Shown here piece by piece: positions 8,612 to 17,516 of a DNA stretch of 64,000 nucleotides. The notes beneath the pieces were generated by a model that was not told the DNA's origin, ran no database searches, and saw nothing but the letters and a program-made list of their open reading frames with translations. The position numbers and the translations under genes are program-made. The stretch is from DASRHT01 sp035293765 (GTDB lineage: Bacteria; Chloroflexota; Ktedonobacteria; Ktedonobacterales; Ktedonobacteraceae). How positions within the stretch are numbered: the stretch's first letter is position 1; each line of letters begins with the position of its first letter. Location: the NCBI GenBank assembly GCA_035293765.1, contig DATGMF010000047.1:1-64000 (forward strand). The letters run 5' to 3'.

Positions 8612-10177
8612 CTACTGCCTGGCCCAATCGTTGAGCAAAGCCTTTGCGGCGTTATGTCCAGGCGCGCCCATCACGCCGCCTCCTGGATGCGTTCCTGACC
8701 CGCAAAGATACAATCCCTTGATGGGGGTGCGATAGCGGGCGCATTCTGGAGCGGGTCGCAAGGAAAAGAGCTGGTCAGGCGTGATCTCTCCGTGAAAGAT
8801 ATTACCGTTGGGCATGCCGTAGCGTTGCTCGATATCAAGCGGGCTCAGGACCTGGCGATGAAGAACGGCGTCGGCGAAGTTAGGGGCGAACTCGGTCATC
8901 GTCGCGATGATGCGATCCGCCATCTCATTTTTAACCTCCTCCGACCAGGTCCGTCCTTTGAGATGATAGGGAGCATACTGGCAGAACATCGATATTGTAT
9001 GGTATCCAGAGGGAGCCACCGATGGGTCCGTGCTCGATTGCATATATGCTTCGATATAAGGCTTTTTTGAAAGTTCGCCGTGGGCGGCGTCCTCATACGC
9101 TTCCTGGACCCAGTCAGGCGTGGGGCTGATTTCGCAGGAGCCCGCATGTTGTAAACCTGGAGCGGTCCCTGGGAGGCAAGAAAAGCTGGGCAGCTCTTTT
9201 AGCGCGATATTGAGCTTTATCACTGCGCTCTCGGTCTTGAACTGTGAGATGCGTTTGAGAAAACCCTGATCCAACCCGGCATCGGCGCACAGGTGCAAAA
9301 ATGTGCGCTTGGGATCGGCATTGGAAAGAATGGCTTTCCCGCGCAGTTCTTCGCCATTTTCCAGGCGCACCCCTTCGGCTCGCCCATTGTGGGTAAGAAT
9401 TTTGGCGATAGGCGCGTTTGTGCGAATGGTTGCTCCGTGAGCTTCAGCCGAGGCGGCCAGTGCGAAGCTAATCCGACCCATGCCGCCGCGCACATAACCC
9501 CACATACCCCGCTCACCGTTAACTTCACCAAACATATGGTGCCAGGCAACGTATACAGAACCGGGGGTCTTTGGTCCAATAAATGAACCTATTACCCCTT
9601 GTCCTGCCCAAGCAGCACGTAAATAATCAGACTCGAAATAATCAGCAAGCATGTCGTAGAGATTCCCGAACATCAAATAGCGGTAAATCTCTTCGTCCTC
9701 GCCTCTAAAACGACCTGCTAGATCAGCAACCGAGGGCGGCTCCTCCAGTAAAATAGGATTGAGAATCTCCGATGCACGTTCGAAGAAGCGCAAAAATCTA
9801 GGGTAAGCTTCCGCGTCGTGGGGGGAGAGTCGGCGGATACCTTCTACCGTTTTTTCGGTGCTGGCACGCAGAAAGAGGTAGTTTCCATCCGGGTAGGGCA
9901 CGAACATCTGTGGATCTTTGATGTACGCATCAAAGCCGTAGCGGTGCAGTTCCAGGTCGCGAATGATCTCGGGTCGCAGCAAGCTGACTACGTAGGCACA
10001 CGGCGACATCGTAAAGCCTGGAAATGGTTCCTCAAGCGTACATGCTCCGCCCACCCGGTCTCGCTGTTCCAATACAAGCACTTTCTTACCGGCACGCGCT
10101 AGATACCCGGCTGCAACCAGGCCATTATGGCCCGCTCCAATAATAATGGCATCAAACTGCTCTGTCTGACTGGTCAT
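8612..10177 (-). CDS. FAD-dependent oxidoreductase, phytoene desaturase/PYROXD2-like
   Basis: 521 residues from ATG 10177 behind AAAGGAAG. The N-terminal dinucleotide-binding motif is IIIGAGHNGLVAAGYLARAGKKV, ending in Glu and then RVGGACT. The C-terminal FAD motif is LYLCGSGTHPGGGVMGAPGHNAA. The overall form is COG1233 (CrtI/PYROXD2). No carotenoid synthesis genes are near, so a carotenoid role is not supported. The PYROXD2 branch is the better match, and its substrate is unknown. Confidence 0.88.
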   Translation of the reverse strand: MTSQTEQFDAIIIGAGHNGLVAAGYLARAGKKVLVLEQRDRVGGACTLEEPFPGFTMSPCAYVVSLLRPEIIRDLELHRYGFDAYIKDPQMFVPYPDGNYLFLRASTEKTVEGIRRLSPHDAEAYPRFLRFFERASEILNPILLEEPPSVADLAGRFRGEDEEIYRYLMFGNLYDMLADYFESDYLRAAWAGQGVIGSFIGPKTPGSVYVAWHHMFGEVNGERGMWGYVRGGMGRISFALAASAEAHGATIRTNAPIAKILTHNGRAEGVRLENGEELRGKAILSNADPKRTFLHLCADAGLDQGFLKRISQFKTESAVIKLNIALKELPSFSCLPGTAPGLQHAGSCEISPTPDWVQEAYEDAAHGELSKKPYIEAYMQSSTDPSVAPSGYHTISMFCQYAPYHLKGRTWSEEVKNEMADRIIATMTEFAPNFADAVLHRQVLSPLDIEQRYGMPNGNIFHGEITPDQLFSLRPAPECARYRTPIKGLYLCGSGTHPGGGVMGAPGHNAAKALLNDWARQ

Positions 10178-10839
10178 AAAGATATAGCTTCCTTTGCAGT
10201 AGTGTGGCGATGGGCTATCGTTGCCTGTTGCTAGTATAGCACAAGAAATGAGGCTAAAACTGTGAGCATGGGCGACCAATGGCTAGATCCAAAATGTGAA
10301 GAGTGTTAATTGCCAGGAGGAAAATAACGTACCCCTATTTTTCGGGATATTTGCTGCTCATGCCATTGACAATGGGTCTTATGGTAATTATACTCTAATT
10401 GGTAGAAATCCTGCTAAATGCTTATAGAATAGGAATGTACAGGCGTGGCAACGCAAACCTGTCACGGCCCAAAGGCAGATCAATAACTCCGCTGTCTTTG
10501 GGCTATGGAAGTAACAAATAAAGAAAATACCATCTTTTAGGGCGAGAAGTGTGGCTTTTTTAGTGTGCGTGCTATTCACCTTTTAGATCGCCTGCTGAGG
10601 CTCTCGTCATTTTTCTCTTTATTGTTGCCGCCATAGCTTTATGTAGAGGTACATTCCTATTCTCGTAAATGACCCGGGACGGCGCGTGTTGCTGTCCAGG
10701 GTTTTTTGTTGGGGCACTCTGTTGTTACAACAGAAGTCTCTTCCCATTTCAGATAGCATACCGCCGTACGCCATCAAGCAGAGCAGGCTCTGGCTTATCG
10801 TACTGCCTATGCGTTTTTGAAAAAGAGGAGACTTTTTTT
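10178..10839. other. 662-bp gap with a spaced 14-bp inverted repeat
   Basis: No convincing gene. GAATAGGAATGTAC at 10427-10440 recurs as its exact complement GTACATTCCTATTC at 10649-10662, bounding 236 bp. No target-site duplication is clear at the edges. The rest is the upstream region of the divergent oxidoreductase and acetyltransferase genes. Confidence 0.5.
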
Positions 10840-11421
10840 ATGCAGCTCGCGTTAGTCAAACCGGCCATCGAGCATGGCCCCGCATACCTGGATATGGTCA
10901 ACGATTTTCTTCAAGCCGGTGAAGAATATGGCTATAACAACGTCGAACTGGCCCGTGAGGACTTCGCGCAGTTTGTACGCGAACTTGAGGAAGAGGCGGA
11001 AGGAAGCGGCCTTCCCCCTGGCATGCCAGCCCAGCAGACTTATCTGCTAGTCCAGGATGGGCGGCTGGTCATTGGAGAGATCCGTTTCCGCCCGCACCTG
11101 AAGCCACCTTACGAGAAGTATTCCGGGCATATTGGCTACAACATTCGTCCCTCGCTGCGTGGTAAAGGCTATGCCAGTCGCCAGTTGGCTCTGCTCCTGG
11201 ATGAGGCCCGCAAACTCCAACTCCCAGGCGTCTCACTGACGATTGATGACGAGAACCCGGCCTCAGTGCGCGTGATTGAGAGAAATGGTGGTAGACTATT
11301 GCAGGTCATCAAAGATCCGGTGAAGGCCCGCCTCATTGTCGCCGCTGACGGCGAATTGCAGATTGTCGATGTGGCGCAGGTCGGTCAGGAGTGGCAGCTC
11401 TATTGGATTGATCTAACTTAA
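10840..11421 (+). CDS. GNAT family N-acetyltransferase
   Basis: 193 residues from ATG 10840 behind GAGGAGAC. The acetyl-CoA binding motif A is seen as IGYNIRPSLRGKGYASRQLALLLDEA (pyrophosphate loop RGKGYAS), followed by motif B DDENPASVRVIERNGGRL. The N-terminal half resembles predicted YycN/COG3981-type acetyltransferases. Substrate unknown. Monocistronic, ending in a strong hairpin. Confidence 0.9.
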   Translation: MQLALVKPAIEHGPAYLDMVNDFLQAGEEYGYNNVELAREDFAQFVRELEEEAEGSGLPPGMPAQQTYLLVQDGRLVIGEIRFRPHLKPPYEKYSGHIGYNIRPSLRGKGYASRQLALLLDEARKLQLPGVSLTIDDENPASVRVIERNGGRLLQVIKDPVKARLIVAADGELQIVDVAQVGQEWQLYWIDLT

Positions 11422-11474
11422 ACCACAGACCTCCAGATCCTACGCAAAAATCAGGATTATCGTCTTTCTTAGCG

Positions 11475-11523
11475 AGAAGGAGCGATCTCGGCATAGCATA
11501 CAAGAGTCGAGATCGCTCCTTCT
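11475..11523. terminator. Bidirectional hairpin between convergent genes
   Basis: Perfect 16-bp stem AGAAGGAGCGATCTCG/CGAGATCGCTCCTTCT with a 17-nt loop. It lies between the acetyltransferase and the DUF4349 gene. The stem ends in TTCT, with no separate T-run. Confidence 0.7.
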
Positions 11524-11543
11524 TCGTTTCTATACTCGTAATG

Positions 11544-12524
11544 TTATGCGTGGGCATCCGGCGGAGTCGGCGTATATGCAGAGGATACCGGGCTGGGTTT
11601 AGGCAGAGACGTGGCCCGGTAAGGATGGTTCTTCCAGCGGAAGACCAGCCAGAGGATCAGGATTGCCGGGATAATATAGATGCTGAAAGCGAGCAGCCAG
11701 ATGAGGAAAGCGAGCAGCGCCTGCCCAAAGGTCAGCGAGGCTGCAAAGGCATCGTGGAAGATCTGGGTGACGTTCCAGCCTGAGCTTGGCGGTGGTGGAG
11801 CGGCATCGATTGGTTGTAAGCTAATGGAGACGCTATAGAAGGCGACCTGGCCGTTAAGCGCCTTGAGATGGGCCTCTGTGCTCTCAATCTGTCCCTCCAC
11901 ATCGGTCAAACTCTGATTGATGGTCATAACATCTCCCAGCGCCTGAGCGTGGCTCATCAAATCCAGCAGGCGATCCTGTTCGGCATGCAGGTTTTTCAGG
12001 CGCGATTGCGTATCGATATAGTCATTGGTGACATCCTGTACCGACTCGTCGAAGTTTGTAAGGCGGCCTTGCTGCTTGAATGGGTAGTCTTTCAGGTAGC
12101 TGGCAATTTGCGGGTAAAGGGTAGCCTGTACGGAGAAGCTCATTGATATATTAAAAAAGGTATCGCTGATGGGCGTGTAGTTGATGCCGGTGGAAGTTGC
12201 CTGCGGGTCGGCGGCAGTGATCCAGGATTGGATCTCATCAGCCGTTTTCCGTGTGTCCTTGACGGCCATGCTAACGTTGAGGGTCTTAACGACGTATTGC
12301 GGCCCGAAGGACGTTGAGCCTGTTGTTTGTCCCCCTCCTCCGGGAGCTTTTGCAGGATTTGACGTGGCTCCAGAGTTCGCATTGTTGACGCCGCTATTTG
12401 GGGCCGCTATGCTGGGGGAAGCCGTTGGCGCAGCACCCCCGCAACCGGCGAGGAACACAGCCAGAACAACGATGCCGACTAGGCAGAGAGTGTGCCACTT
12501 CTTATGAATGTGTATATATTGCAT
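11544..12524 (-). CDS. DUF4349 domain lipoprotein
   Basis: 326 residues from ATG 12524 behind AAGGAGT; a Met 8 codons upstream has no such site. A lipoprotein signal peptide ends in FLAGC (Cys28). A Ser/Ala/Pro/Gly-rich linker (30-75) follows, then the DUF4349 domain (about 85-260) with a central coiled coil around LKNLHAEQDRLLDLM. A membrane segment lies near 265-290 with a basic cytoplasmic tail. It is probably anchored to the outer face of the membrane; function unknown. Confidence 0.88.
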   Translation of the reverse strand: MQYIHIHKKWHTLCLVGIVVLAVFLAGCGGAAPTASPSIAAPNSGVNNANSGATSNPAKAPGGGGQTTGSTSFGPQYVVKTLNVSMAVKDTRKTADEIQSWITAADPQATSTGINYTPISDTFFNISMSFSVQATLYPQIASYLKDYPFKQQGRLTNFDESVQDVTNDYIDTQSRLKNLHAEQDRLLDLMSHAQALGDVMTINQSLTDVEGQIESTEAHLKALNGQVAFYSVSISLQPIDAAPPPPSSGWNVTQIFHDAFAASLTFGQALLAFLIWLLAFSIYIIPAILILWLVFRWKNHPYRATSLPKPSPVSSAYTPTPPDAHA

Positions 12525-12769
12525 AAGTAACTCCTTAAAAAAGGGCATAGAGACAGAATATATGCCCGGCTATCAGGTTGAAATGAGGATAGGTTGTCAG
12601 GTATCACAGATATGAGCGCGCTTCATGGCTGTGAGCGATTTCTTCTATTGTTCAAGACGAGAAAAGCAGGTGAATAGTTCCGCTTTTCCTGAAGATATTA
12701 CGAGTGTTTTGAAAGATTTCTCACAGTGAGGCGAGAAATACGCTATTCGTCCTTTATGATAGTGATAGT

Positions 12770-13525
12770 TCAAAGGGAGTAAGCTTCCAATACAGGAATA
12801 TCTGTGCGCGACAGCAGGGCCAGGGCAGCGCGGATAATGCGAGTTTGTAGTTCTGTGTTGTTAGCTTCTCCTAGAGGATAGCCGAGAGGGAAAGACACGA
12901 AAAGGGCGCGGGGGGGGCGTATCTTCTCAGTAATTTCGCGCAGGAGCGAGAGAGATACAGTGGTGATACCCGTATATTCGATGGCGCGCTGGATCAGTCC
13001 AACTGACTGATGGCACATGGGTCAGACGGGGGTGAGTAGCGCAATATCGACTTGATCCGCGGCGAGCCGCCGCGCCACCTCCGGCGCACTCTCTTTGATC
13101 AGTCTGGATGGCCCAATGATCGAGCCCATAAAACTGTAGTGGCGGGGAGCGATGGCTCCGATCTCTCCCCGTTCCTGCATCTCCCATAAGCGATCAAGCG
13201 GAAAGACGAGGTTGCGGTCCCGCAGGATGCCCGTCTGATCAAAGGCCCAGCTTCTATGATTCATTTCCAGCATTTGGGGAGAGATACGCGCAGAAATTTC
13301 ACGGAAAGAGCTATCTCCCATTCTGTTTCTGGTATCAAATGGCGGCTGATCCGCCAGGCTAAGCCCTGCTGTCGTAATCAGCGCAACCTTACACTGAGGC
13401 AGTGGTTTGCGCAGGGGAGCCACTGCCATTGAGACGGGATCGCCAGGCCGGGGTGCGTACCGGCTAAAAGGATATCCTTTCAGAAAAAGTCGTTCTGCCA
13501 GGTCGATATCTTCGAGTCGCGCCAT
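12770..13525 (-). CDS. PrdB/GrdB-like reductase-family selenoprotein (in-frame TGA = Sec168)
   Basis: Two adjacent open stretches (13525-13025 and 13021-12770) share one reading frame, separated only by TGA at 13022-13024. Read through, they give 251 residues with VDIALLTPVUPMCHQSVGL. This is the UxxC centre of the glycine/sarcosine/betaine/D-proline reductase selenoprotein B family. Family blocks lie on both sides: CKVALITTAGL, NLVFPLDRL, GEIGAIAPRHYSFMG, then FPLGYPLG. A stem ATCAGTC/GACTGAT with loop AGTTG starts 10 nt after the TGA on the coding strand, as a bacterial SECIS would. The start codon is the least certain part: the site upstream is weak. Confidence 0.85.
12993..13011 (-). promoter_or_regulatory. 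Candidate bacterial SECIS stem-loop
   Basis: On the coding strand, 7 bp ATCAGTC/GACTGAT enclose loop AGTTG. The apical loop begins 17 nt after the UGA, and G is the second loop base. Both features fit the usual bacterial SECIS rule. No lower stem is obvious. Confidence 0.6.
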
Positions 13526-13568
13526 TGATGCTTTTATCGTCGCCCCTTCTTGTAAAAATAGCTTCTTA

Positions 13569-14606
13569 CTAATGATTATATAGCGTTTGCAACTTCCGTC
13601 TCCACCACTCTTGTAGACCAGGAGGAATATGTGATTTCTGAGCAGGTTGAGGTGTGTTATCGCGATGGTAATCGGCCACAAGTTGCTGCAAGGTGACAAA
13701 GCGGTAGCCATGATGGAGAAACCATTCAATGACGATGGGAAGAGCTGCCACCGTTTGGGAACGGTCACCGCCTCCGTCGTGCATGAGGATGATGGAGCCA
13801 TTCATCGTCTGGGCGATAGTGCGCGCCACGATGTCATTCACGCCGGGCCGAGACCAATCGCGCGGGTCCACGTTCCATAAAAAGGTAGAGAGTCCAAAGC
13901 GATTGGCGTTTGTCAATACGGAAGCACTGAAAGCACCATATGGGGGGCGGAAATACGTTGGTCGAGCTCCTGTGACGTGTTCAATCATAGTTTGCGTCGT
14001 GCTGAATTGCCAGAGGAGGCTGGCGTCAGAAAGATAGGGCAGGTAAGCATGCGACCAGCTATGATTCTCGACCAGATGCCCTGAAGCATACTCCTGTTTG
14101 ACCAGGGTTGGATACGCCTGCACCTGCTTCCCGACGCAAAAAAATGTGGCCTTCACATGGTAACGTTCCAGCGTTGCCAGGACCTGAGCCGTGTATGGCG
14201 GGTTGGGGCCATCGTCAAAGGTCAATGCGATTTCTGGCAGGCTGGTATTGCCATGATAGAAAAAGCGGTCTTTGGCTTGAAGAAGTGCAAGCTGATCCGG
14301 TAAAAATGAGGGGAAAGGTGTGAGAGGCTGTTGGGGAGGTATGGGAGAAGGAGTAACTTGAGGCGTTGACTGTTCTTTAGTGGAACTGGCCGATGTTTGC
14401 GGTCCGTGAACTGTACCATTCGTGGCAAAGTTGACCGCCGGGCGATTACCATTACTATGAGCAGAATTGCTTAACAGGATGGCTAATCCCAGTGTGAAGG
14501 AGCTAAATACCAGAACGATGATAAGGCTTCCTAAAAGAATGATTCTACGATCAATAGGTTTCTTACGCGGGGAAAAAATCACATGTTCGATGCCTTCCGT
14601 ACCCAT
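13569..14606 (-). CDS. Polysaccharide deacetylase (NodB/CE4), membrane-anchored
   Basis: 345 residues from ATG behind AGGAGG. A signal anchor at about 21-46 and a Ser/Thr/Pro-rich linker to about 100 place the enzyme outside the cell. The NodB domain carries TFDDGP (D131, D132), the metal His pair in ENHSWSH (H182, H186), RPPYG, DPRDW and LMHDGGG, so all CE4 motifs are intact. It would remove N-acetyl groups from chitin or peptidoglycan sugars. It ends 43 bp upstream of the selenoprotein start on the same strand and may be co-transcribed with it. Confidence 0.93.
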   Translation of the reverse strand: MGTEGIEHVIFSPRKKPIDRRIILLGSLIIVLVFSSFTLGLAILLSNSAHSNGNRPAVNFATNGTVHGPQTSASSTKEQSTPQVTPSPIPPQQPLTPFPSFLPDQLALLQAKDRFFYHGNTSLPEIALTFDDGPNPPYTAQVLATLERYHVKATFFCVGKQVQAYPTLVKQEYASGHLVENHSWSHAYLPYLSDASLLWQFSTTQTMIEHVTGARPTYFRPPYGAFSASVLTNANRFGLSTFLWNVDPRDWSRPGVNDIVARTIAQTMNGSIILMHDGGGDRSQTVAALPIVIEWFLHHGYRFVTLQQLVADYHRDNTPQPAQKSHIPPGLQEWWRRKLQTLYNH

Positions 14607-14879
14607 ATAACTAGCCTCCTGCTATGATAGGGTTCCTGGGCGATAGCACTACACATCTCTGTCACAGAGAACATGCTCATTGTTCAGCTTTTGGGATTGT
14701 ATCATGAGAAGCAGGAAAGCTCAATAGAGTAGTTGAATATAGCTATATATGTGAAAAAAAGCTATAATAGAGCCGATTCGAGGTTACTTTTGGGCACGCT
14801 CTCACGTTCACCATTATGTGTTGTAAGTCTAGTCATGTTGTAGTAAAAGCTTCGTACTCTAGAGCTTGGAGCCCGTATA

Positions 14880-16151
14880 ATGCAGTTTCAACGCGTCGTT
14901 CGCTTACCCGCAAGAATTGCTTATAGTCATATACTCTTGATGGTCTGCTGCCTGGCTCTGCTATGTTCGGGGTGTGCTAATGTGCTAGGGAATGTGACCT
15001 CTTCACCATCGCCGACGGCTGGGCGTGGCGGCTCTACTACTATTACCCAGAGCGTAGCGCAGAAAGCGGATGCCAACAGTTTTTCTTCCGAAGAACTTCT
15101 GCGCATGCAACTCGCCAAAGTACAATCGATCATGCAGGGGATGACCCTCGATCAAAAGCTGGGTCAGTTGATTATGGTGGAGTATCTGGGGAAAAGCTAT
15201 CAAGGGAGCGGATTACAAAATATGGTTGCGCAACAGTTCGTGGGAGGCTTTATGTACCAGGAGAGCAATCATAACTTTGATCCGCCATATAATATGGCTG
15301 GCAATGTGGACGGCATCTCCGTTCAGGCAATGAAAGATGCCCATGTTCCGCTTTTGATTGCGACCGACCAGGAGGGGGGACTGGTAAATCGCCTCTACAA
15401 GTTTCACGGCTATCTGCCCTCGGCTGAGGCAATGGCGGCAAGCGGTACTACGCAGATGGCCCTGAGTCAAGGGACGCTAGCTGCGAAGTGGCTGTTGGAG
15501 CTGGGGATTAATGCCGATCTGGCTCCGGTGGTGGATGTGCATACGGTAAATCCTCCTGTATTGCAATCGCGCATGTTTGGCAACGATCCAAAAACTGTTG
15601 CCAGGTATGCCGGGGCATACCTGGATGGCTTGCAGCATAACGGCGTTGCAGGCTGCCTCAAGCACTTTCCAGGGTTGGGGGCAGTCACATCCGATCCCCA
15701 TGCTGGTTTACCGGTGGTCAACCGGAGCAAGGCTGACCTGGAAGCAATAGACCTCGCCCCCTATAGGATGATGATTCAGCAGGATAATCCCGGGATGATC
15801 ATGTCCACCGATGTCTTAATGCCTGCAATTGATCCCGCGCTACCCGCCGAACTTTCGCCAAAAGCTATTAATGGTGTGTTGCGGGGAGAACTGGGCTATA
15901 ATGGCGTGGTGATTACCGATGGCCTTTATATGGCGGGCATCAGCCAGCGCTGGTCATTGAGTCAGGCGGCAGTATTGGCAATCATGGCGGGCAACGATCT
16001 GATAGAAGGCCCATTCACGCCTGCCCAGGTCGCCGCCGTTGTCACCGCTCTGAAAAATACTATCCAGCAAGGAACGCTTAGCATGGATCGCGTGAATCAA
16101 TCGGTGCAGCGTATCTTGCTGCTGAAGGCGCAATATGGCATTATCAAGTAA
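14880..16151 (+). CDS. Glycoside hydrolase family 3 lipoprotein (beta-N-acetylhexosaminidase-like)
   Basis: 423 residues with a lipoprotein signal ending in LLCSGC (Cys32). The GH3 N-terminal barrel shows KHFPGLG, the SDPH loop with the general-acid Asp-His pair of the NagZ class, and the nucleophile Asp in GVVITDGLYM. No C-terminal GH3 domain is present, as in NagZ. It is expected to remove terminal GlcNAc from cell-wall or chitin fragments outside the cell, which would supply the GlcNAc-type PTS at 47933-52655 (inference). Confidence 0.9.
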   Translation: MQFQRVVRLPARIAYSHILLMVCCLALLCSGCANVLGNVTSSPSPTAGRGGSTTITQSVAQKADANSFSSEELLRMQLAKVQSIMQGMTLDQKLGQLIMVEYLGKSYQGSGLQNMVAQQFVGGFMYQESNHNFDPPYNMAGNVDGISVQAMKDAHVPLLIATDQEGGLVNRLYKFHGYLPSAEAMAASGTTQMALSQGTLAAKWLLELGINADLAPVVDVHTVNPPVLQSRMFGNDPKTVARYAGAYLDGLQHNGVAGCLKHFPGLGAVTSDPHAGLPVVNRSKADLEAIDLAPYRMMIQQDNPGMIMSTDVLMPAIDPALPAELSPKAINGVLRGELGYNGVVITDGLYMAGISQRWSLSQAAVLAIMAGNDLIEGPFTPAQVAAVVTALKNTIQQGTLSMDRVNQSVQRILLLKAQYGIIK

Positions 16152-16156
16152 GGTTG

Positions 16157-16189
16157 TTATGAGAGCCAGGAGCATACTGGCTCTCATAA
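16157..16189. terminator. Bidirectional hairpin between convergent genes
   Basis: Perfect 13-bp stem TTATGAGAGCCAG/CTGGCTCTCATAA, 7-nt loop, directly between the GH3 gene and the dehydrogenase. Confidence 0.72.
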
Positions 16190-16194
16190 TGCAT

Positions 16195-17280
16195 TTAGCG
16201 TGCTGCTAATTGCTGTACCTGGTCTCGGACGGCCTGCCCCAATTGTCGCGTTGTTGCCGTGCCTCCGAGATCGGGCGTATGTACTTTTCCCTCTGCCAGC
16301 ACTGCTTCGATTGCTCGCATCAATACTGATGCCGCTTCATCCTCCCCAAGAAATTCGAGCAAAAGCTGTGCCGACCAGATGGAGGCAATAGGATTTGCGA
16401 TACCCTTGCCTGCGATGTCGGGAGCGGAACCGTGAATAGCCTGAAATAAGCTTGGATAGCGCCGTTGTGGATCAAGATTCGCGCTCGGGGCCAACCCCAG
16501 ACTGCCCGAAATAGCCGCTCCCAGATCGGTCAGGATGTCACCGAAGAGGTTGGAGGCCACCACGACGTCCAGGCTCTCCGGGCGCGAGACAAAACGGGCG
16601 CTCAACGAATCGATCAGTTGTTGCTCATGGAGAATATCGGGATACTCAGCCGCAACCTGCCGAAATATCTCGTCCCAAAAAACCATATTGTATTGCATGC
16701 TATTGGATTTGGTGGCGTTGGTGACTTTCTTGCGGCCATAGCGCCTGGCATACTCGAACGCGTAGCGGATGATCCGCTCGGTCCCCTGACGCGTAAAGAT
16801 CGTTGATTGGATCGCCACTTCATGCTCTGTCCCGCGATGTACGCGCCCACCGACGCCCGCATACTCGCCCTCGGTATTCTCGCGCACGCATACAATATCG
16901 ATGTCCCGTGGCTGCTTATCCGCCAGCGGACTGCGCACCCCTGGCAACAGACGCGCCGGGCGGAGATTGACGTATTGGTCGAACGCCTGACGAATAGGTA
17001 ATATCAGGCCCCACAGCGTAATATGGTCCGGCACGCGTGGGTCGCCAACGGGGCCCAGCAAAATCCCATCAAAGCCTCCTCTTTCGAGCTGCGTCAGCCC
17101 ATCGGCGGGCATCAGCGCACCTTCCCTCAGATAACGCTCGGTTCCCCAGTCGAACTCTCGAATAGCAAAATGAAAGCCGCCGTGTATCTGCGCGAGCATG
17201 GTAAGGGTCTGAACGCTTTCCGTTATGACCTCCGGCCCGATGCCATCGCCCGGCATTACCGCTAACTGATACCTTTTCAT
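16195..17280 (-). CDS. Tartrate/D-malate dehydrogenase (isopropylmalate dehydrogenase family)
   Basis: 361 residues from ATG 17280 (site GAGAGGAT). It is an NAD-dependent beta-decarboxylating dehydrogenase. Visible motifs are MPGDGIGPEV at the start, the RENTEGEYAGVGGRVH substrate loop, the KVTNATKSNSMQYNM catalytic Lys region, the metal site SNLFGDILTDLGAA, and HGSAPDIAGKGIANPIA. The ENTEGEYAGVGG form and the LILPIRQAFDQYVNLRP stretch favour the tartrate/D-malate branch (TtuC/DmlA) over LeuB. No partner genes nearby. Confidence 0.88.
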   Translation of the reverse strand: MKRYQLAVMPGDGIGPEVITESVQTLTMLAQIHGGFHFAIREFDWGTERYLREGALMPADGLTQLERGGFDGILLGPVGDPRVPDHITLWGLILPIRQAFDQYVNLRPARLLPGVRSPLADKQPRDIDIVCVRENTEGEYAGVGGRVHRGTEHEVAIQSTIFTRQGTERIIRYAFEYARRYGRKKVTNATKSNSMQYNMVFWDEIFRQVAAEYPDILHEQQLIDSLSARFVSRPESLDVVVASNLFGDILTDLGAAISGSLGLAPSANLDPQRRYPSLFQAIHGSAPDIAGKGIANPIASIWSAQLLLEFLGEDEAASVLMRAIEAVLAEGKVHTPDLGGTATTRQLGQAVRDQVQQLAAR

Positions 17281-17516
17281 CAAAGCCCGTATCCTCTCTA
17301 TCTCGTCTGTTCGCTTTGTTGCTATTGTAGCATGCTATCTGATTGCTTTCCCAGCATTGCGCCTCCTTTGTTGCAGCTCTGGATGGTGAAGTATAGGCCG
17401 TGACGAAACTGTGATAAAAGTTTTAGTGCTGCTCGGTGGAAACAGGCTATAATATTTTTATGTAAATGAGGTACGTTTATGGCTATGCCACATGGAGGAT
17501 TGTAAGGACAGTATTT

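Noticed and set aside
10388..10579. Small minus-strand frame in the 10178-10839 gap
   Set aside because: No ribosome binding site, no coding character, and it runs across one arm of the inverted repeat.
13022..13024. TGA as a simple nonsense mutation splitting a pseudogene
   Set aside because: Both sides stay in frame and conserved, the TGA falls exactly at the family's Sec position, and a SECIS-like hairpin follows.
14835..14860. Second dre-like site upstream of the GH3 gene (GTCTAGTCATG)
   Set aside because: Only half of the operator core is present and there is no dyad symmetry.
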